Source: JANWKA01 sp035533815
Lineage (GTDB): Bacteria > Bacteroidota > Bacteroidia > Chitinophagales > Chitinophagaceae
DNA length: 16,861 nucleotides
Reading direction: 5' to 3'
Assembly (NCBI GenBank): GCA_035533815.1
Contig: DATLTB010000105.1
Span: 1 to 16,861 of the forward strand
The position numbers were made by a program, and so were the translations under genes. The notes below the pieces were generated by a model. That model worked only from the letters and a program-made list of their open reading frames with translations. It did no database searches and was not told the DNA's origin. Positions 13,825-16,861 of the stretch are shown in pieces. Each line of letters begins with the position of its first letter. Within the stretch, counting starts at the first letter, position 1.

Positions 13825-16728
13825 ATGAAATCAATTTTACTGATCACCGCTTTCTGTATGATCGGGTCAGGTGCATTTGCCCAGGTTTCCACCAGTCCCA
13901 CTCCTGCCGCAGAACGGTTCAACGGGATACGTCAACGGCAGGATATGATTAAAAACTCCCTGCTTTCCAAAATCCAGTTTCATAATATCGGACCCTCCGT
14001 GATGGGCGGAAGGGCTGTTGATCTGGCAGTAAATCCTGCAGATCCTACGGAGTTCTTTGTAGCTTATGCTACCGGTGGATTATGGTACACGCACAATAAT
14101 GGTCAATCTTTTACCCCGTTATTTGATACCCTTCCTGTCATCACCATTGGAGCTATAGCTGTGGACTGGCCTGATTCCACAATTTGGGTAGGCACGGGTG
14201 AAGCGAATTCCAGTCGTTCCTCTTATGCGGGAATTGGGGTATATAAATCAATGAACTGGGGCCATAGCTGGCAATATCTGGGGCTTCCGGAATCACAGCA
14301 TATTGGCAAGATCCTGCTTGATCCCCTTGATCCGCTTACGGCCTGGGTGGCCGTTATTGGTCATCTGTATTCTCCCAATACCCAACGGGGGGTATACAAA
14401 ACCAGCGACGGAGGCATCAGCTGGAGGAAAGTGTTATATATTGATGATCAGACAGGTGCTATAGACCTGGCCATGGATCCTGCCTATCCCGACACCCTGT
14501 ATGCATCCATGTGGCATCGCCAGCGTTCCGCCTGGGATTTTATTCCCTCAGGCCCTACTTCCGGAATCTATAAAAGTATGGATGGCGGAGCAACCTGGTC
14601 CCTGCTTAGCCACCCAGGCAGTGGCTTTCCAACAGGAAAAGGGGTAGGCAGAATTGGATTGGCTGTTTTTCCCGGTAACCCGGAACTCGTTTATGCAGTA
14701 CTGGACAATAATTTCCACCGACCTGTTACTCCTGCTGATTCCTCAAAATACCAGGTTGGCGATTTCCGGGATATGGATACTTCCCGTTTTGCCCGATTGA
14801 ATAACCGGAAACTAAATGCCTTTTTAAGAAAAAACGGATTCCCGGATAAATACACTGCAGACTCCGTTAAGGCCATGGTCAGGGACGGATCCATCAAACC
14901 CAGGGCTCTCAGTGAATACCTGGACAATGCAGAATCGGATCTATATGAAACTCCGGTAATCGGCGCGCAGGTATACCTGAGTCTCAATGGCGGAATAACC
15001 TGGAAAAAGAACAACCTTCATGACCTGGACCTGTATGCTTCCTACGGCTATTATTTCGGGAAAATCTGGGTATCCCCCAAAAACCCGGGGAAACTGGTCC
15101 TTGCCGGAATATCCCTGTTGATGTCCCGGGATAGTGGCCGGACTTTCCGGGACATAGACGCGGAAAATATTCATGGGGACCATCATGCCCTTTGGTTTGA
15201 TCCGGTCCGGGATAGCCATTTCATAGATGCCAATGACGGAGGGCTGAACATCACCTATGACAACGGGCTGCACTGGTTTAAATGCAATACACCCCCAGTA
15301 GGGCAATTTTATTCCGTGACCACCGATAATGCCAAGCCCTATAATATATATGGGGGCTTGCAGGACAATGGGGTTTGGTGGGGTCCATCTGATAATGTGG
15401 AAAGCCCTGCCTGGTACCAAAACGGCAACTACCCCTTTAAATCGCTCAATGGAGGGGACGGAATGCAGGTCCAGGTGGATACCCGCGACAATAACACGGT
15501 ATATTCGGGTTTTCAGTTTGGGTATTATGCCCGTAATTACCGCAACAATCCCACTGATTACAAAAGTATTCACCCCATGGCTGCGCTGGGAAATAAAAAC
15601 TATCGGTGGAACTGGCAGACGCCCATCCTGCTTTCATCCCATAACCAGGATATCTTGTACATGGGTTCGGATTGTTTCCACCGGTCCATGGACCGGGGGG
15701 ACAGTATGATCACCCTTTCCGGTGATTTGACCAATGGAAAATCCGACAGTCAAGGGAATGTCCCTTATGGAACCATCACCACTATTGCCGAATCCCCCCT
15801 GCAGTTCGGTTTACTTTATATTGGCACCGATGACGGCAATATTCAGGTATCCGAAGACGACGGTTATACCTGGAAGAAAATCATTTCGGCGCTGCCTCAT
15901 CAGCTTTGGGTAAGTCGGGTAATTGCCAGTTCCTTCCAGGTAAATCGGGTGTACGCATCCCTGAATGGGTACCGTTATGATAATTTCCAACCCTACCTAT
16001 TCATGAGCGAAGACCGTGGTGCTCACTGGAAATCCATCAGCGCAGGCCTTCCGGAGGGCCCGGTCAATGTGATCCGGGAAGACCCGCAGGATGGAAATAT
16101 GCTCTATGTAGGTACTGACAACGGTCTTTATGTATCTGCAGACCGGGGAAAAACCTATATGGCCATGATGGGCGGCCTGCCTTCCGTACCGGTGCATGAT
16201 ATCGCTATCCAGGCCAGGGACAGCCAGATTGTCCTGGGTACACATGGTCGGTCTATTTACATTGCCTCCCTCAGGGAAGTACGGAACCTGCCGCACCTAC
16301 TGGGAAAAGCAGTAGTCATCCTGGACCTGAATCCGCCCCCATATGCTAAAGACTGGGGTAAAAAAAAGAATGGTTATTTGCAAAATCCTTCCATGACCAT
16401 CCCCTATTTTGTATCCAGGCAGGGGCTGGTCATTTTACAAATATGCTCAGCGAAAGGAAAGTTATTGCACCAGCAGGAAGATACGGCCGTGGCAGGTTTC
16501 AATTTTATGCATTATAACCTGAGTGCAGACAGTACTGTTTCCGGAATCCGAAGAGCCGGTACCGCAGATATTCCCTTTTACCATATGCATTACCTGAGCC
16601 CTGGGCTGTACACCATTGAACTGGTTACTGCTCTGGGTTTGAAAACCGAAAAATCATTTACACTGAAAAAACAGGTTGGTCATTCCCATCACAATGGTAC
16701 TGAACAGGAGCCCGCTGAATCTTTATAA
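13825..16728 (+). CDS. Large secreted Asp-box (BNR) beta-propeller protein, VPS10/sortilin-like
   Basis: 967 residues with a signal peptide (~1-19, MKSILLITAFCMIGSGAFA). The mature part begins FHNIGPSVMGGRAVDLAVNP, as in the Bacteroidota proteins often annotated as glycosyl hydrolase or sortilin-like. About eleven Asp-box motifs (S/T-x-D-x-G-x-T/S-W-like) can be read between residues ~88 and ~775: HNNGQSF, MNWGHSW, SDGGISW, MDGGATW, LNGGITW, RDSGRTF, YDNGLHW, MDRGDSM, EDDGYTW, EDRGAHW and ADRGKTY. They mark the blade hairpins of one or two beta-propellers. A helical insertion of roughly 90 residues (~300-390, NAFLRKNGFPDKYTADSVKA) sits between blades and is also typical. The C-terminal ~170 residues are a separate beta-rich region (KAVVILDLNPPPYAKDWG, ...SPGLYTIELVTALG). 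No catalytic residues are identifiable and no type IX secretion tail is seen. Binding partner unknown. Confidence 0.9.
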   Translation: MKSILLITAFCMIGSGAFAQVSTSPTPAAERFNGIRQRQDMIKNSLLSKIQFHNIGPSVMGGRAVDLAVNPADPTEFFVAYATGGLWYTHNNGQSFTPLFDTLPVITIGAIAVDWPDSTIWVGTGEANSSRSSYAGIGVYKSMNWGHSWQYLGLPESQHIGKILLDPLDPLTAWVAVIGHLYSPNTQRGVYKTSDGGISWRKVLYIDDQTGAIDLAMDPAYPDTLYASMWHRQRSAWDFIPSGPTSGIYKSMDGGATWSLLSHPGSGFPTGKGVGRIGLAVFPGNPELVYAVLDNNFHRPVTPADSSKYQVGDFRDMDTSRFARLNNRKLNAFLRKNGFPDKYTADSVKAMVRDGSIKPRALSEYLDNAESDLYETPVIGAQVYLSLNGGITWKKNNLHDLDLYASYGYYFGKIWVSPKNPGKLVLAGISLLMSRDSGRTFRDIDAENIHGDHHALWFDPVRDSHFIDANDGGLNITYDNGLHWFKCNTPPVGQFYSVTTDNAKPYNIYGGLQDNGVWWGPSDNVESPAWYQNGNYPFKSLNGGDGMQVQVDTRDNNTVYSGFQFGYYARNYRNNPTDYKSIHPMAALGNKNYRWNWQTPILLSSHNQDILYMGSDCFHRSMDRGDSMITLSGDLTNGKSDSQGNVPYGTITTIAESPLQFGLLYIGTDDGNIQVSEDDGYTWKKIISALPHQLWVSRVIASSFQVNRVYASLNGYRYDNFQPYLFMSEDRGAHWKSISAGLPEGPVNVIREDPQDGNMLYVGTDNGLYVSADRGKTYMAMMGGLPSVPVHDIAIQARDSQIVLGTHGRSIYIASLREVRNLPHLLGKAVVILDLNPPPYAKDWGKKKNGYLQNPSMTIPYFVSRQGLVILQICSAKGKLLHQQEDTAVAGFNFMHYNLSADSTVSGIRRAGTADIPFYHMHYLSPGLYTIELVTALGLKTEKSFTLKKQVGHSHHNGTEQEPAESL

Positions 16729-16755
16729 GTAACATGAAAGTATCTTTCCCACAGG

Positions 16756-16795
16756 CAAATAAAAATGGGAGAGCCCTGATTAGGCTTTCTCCCAT
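16756..16795 (-). terminator. Hairpin terminator, best in the minus direction
   Basis: ATGGGAGAGCC (16765-16775) pairs with GGC-TT-TCTCCCAT (16783-16795), a stem of 11 pairs with a 2-nt bulge and a 7-nt loop. On the minus strand it runs into TTTTTATTTG, a proper U-tract; on the plus strand only AATTT follows. It therefore most likely ends a minus-strand gene to the right of the window and may also stop the transcript of the Asp-box gene. Confidence 0.65.
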
Positions 16796-16798
16796 AAT

Positions 16799-16830
16799 TT
16801 CGGTGAAAAAATCGTTATGAAACCACCGAA
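16799..16830. repeat. Inverted repeat TTCGGTG/CACCGAA
   Basis: TTCGGTG (16799-16805) and CACCGAA (16824-16830) are perfectly complementary across 18 bases, immediately right of the terminator. It could be a second hairpin near the end of a minus-strand transcript or a binding site. Nothing in the remaining 31 bp shows what lies next. Confidence 0.3.
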
Positions 16831-16861
16831 TTCCGAGGTCAGTATTCTGCCTCAAATTGAT

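Noticed and set aside
14941..15573. 210-codon minus-strand open frame inside the Asp-box gene
   Set aside because: It is antisense to a long, well-supported coding sequence, and no family pattern is visible.
16658..16855. Minus-strand open frame at the right edge
   Set aside because: It runs through the terminator hairpin and into the antisense of the Asp-box gene, so it is unlikely to be coding; a real gene, if present, should end to the right of the hairpin.

Overview
The window looks like chromosomal DNA of a Bacteroidota bacterium, probably Bacteroidales-like. Several gene starts lie just downstream of the Bacteroidota-type -7 box TAnnTTTG, Shine-Dalgarno sequences are weak or absent, and the hypothetical proteins resemble families I know only from that phylum. 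This assignment rests on recognition by eye, not on a search.

Layout. 1-537: the left edge holds the 5' part of a TnpB-like (IS200/IS605 OrfB) gene reading leftward. Its upstream end abuts the last ~60 codons of an ACC deaminase / D-cysteine desulfhydrase homologue, so an insertion sequence appears to have split that gene. 579-2079: a small secreted protein converges on lipB with a 17-bp tail overlap. 2080-2708: a long intergenic stretch with nested and interleaved inverted repeats, including a pseudoknot-capable block. 2735-4742: an RluD-type pseudouridine synthase and a secreted Bacteroidota protein converge and overlap by 113 bp. 4802-7037: a BtuB-like TonB-dependent receptor lies behind a well-formed cobalamin riboswitch and a -7 box; the secreted protein lies 59 bp downstream on the same strand and may share the B12-controlled transcript. 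7038-8111: gene-poor DNA with a heavily decayed fasciclin (FAS1) gene that keeps its intrinsic terminator. 8112-10882: on the minus strand, a CorC/HlyC-type CBS membrane protein, then a methyltransferase-PAP2 phosphatase pair coupled by an ATGA overlap. 11105-16728: on the plus strand, a GlmM-type phosphohexomutase, an IscS/NifS cysteine desulfurase and a large secreted Asp-box (BNR) beta-propeller protein. A hairpin with a minus-strand T-run closes the window.

How the genes relate. LipB (lipoate attachment), the cysteine desulfurase (sulfur for Fe-S clusters and thiolated cofactors), GlmM (cell-wall amino sugar) and RluD (rRNA modification) are housekeeping. The receptor and riboswitch form a corrinoid uptake unit. 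The decayed regions (split deaminase, FAS1 pseudogene) mark recent and older gene loss. I saw no CRISPR array, tRNA or rRNA gene. I saw no clearly new multi-gene system; the best leads are the unknown protein behind the B12 riboswitch, the structured 2317-2437 region and the TnpB insertion.
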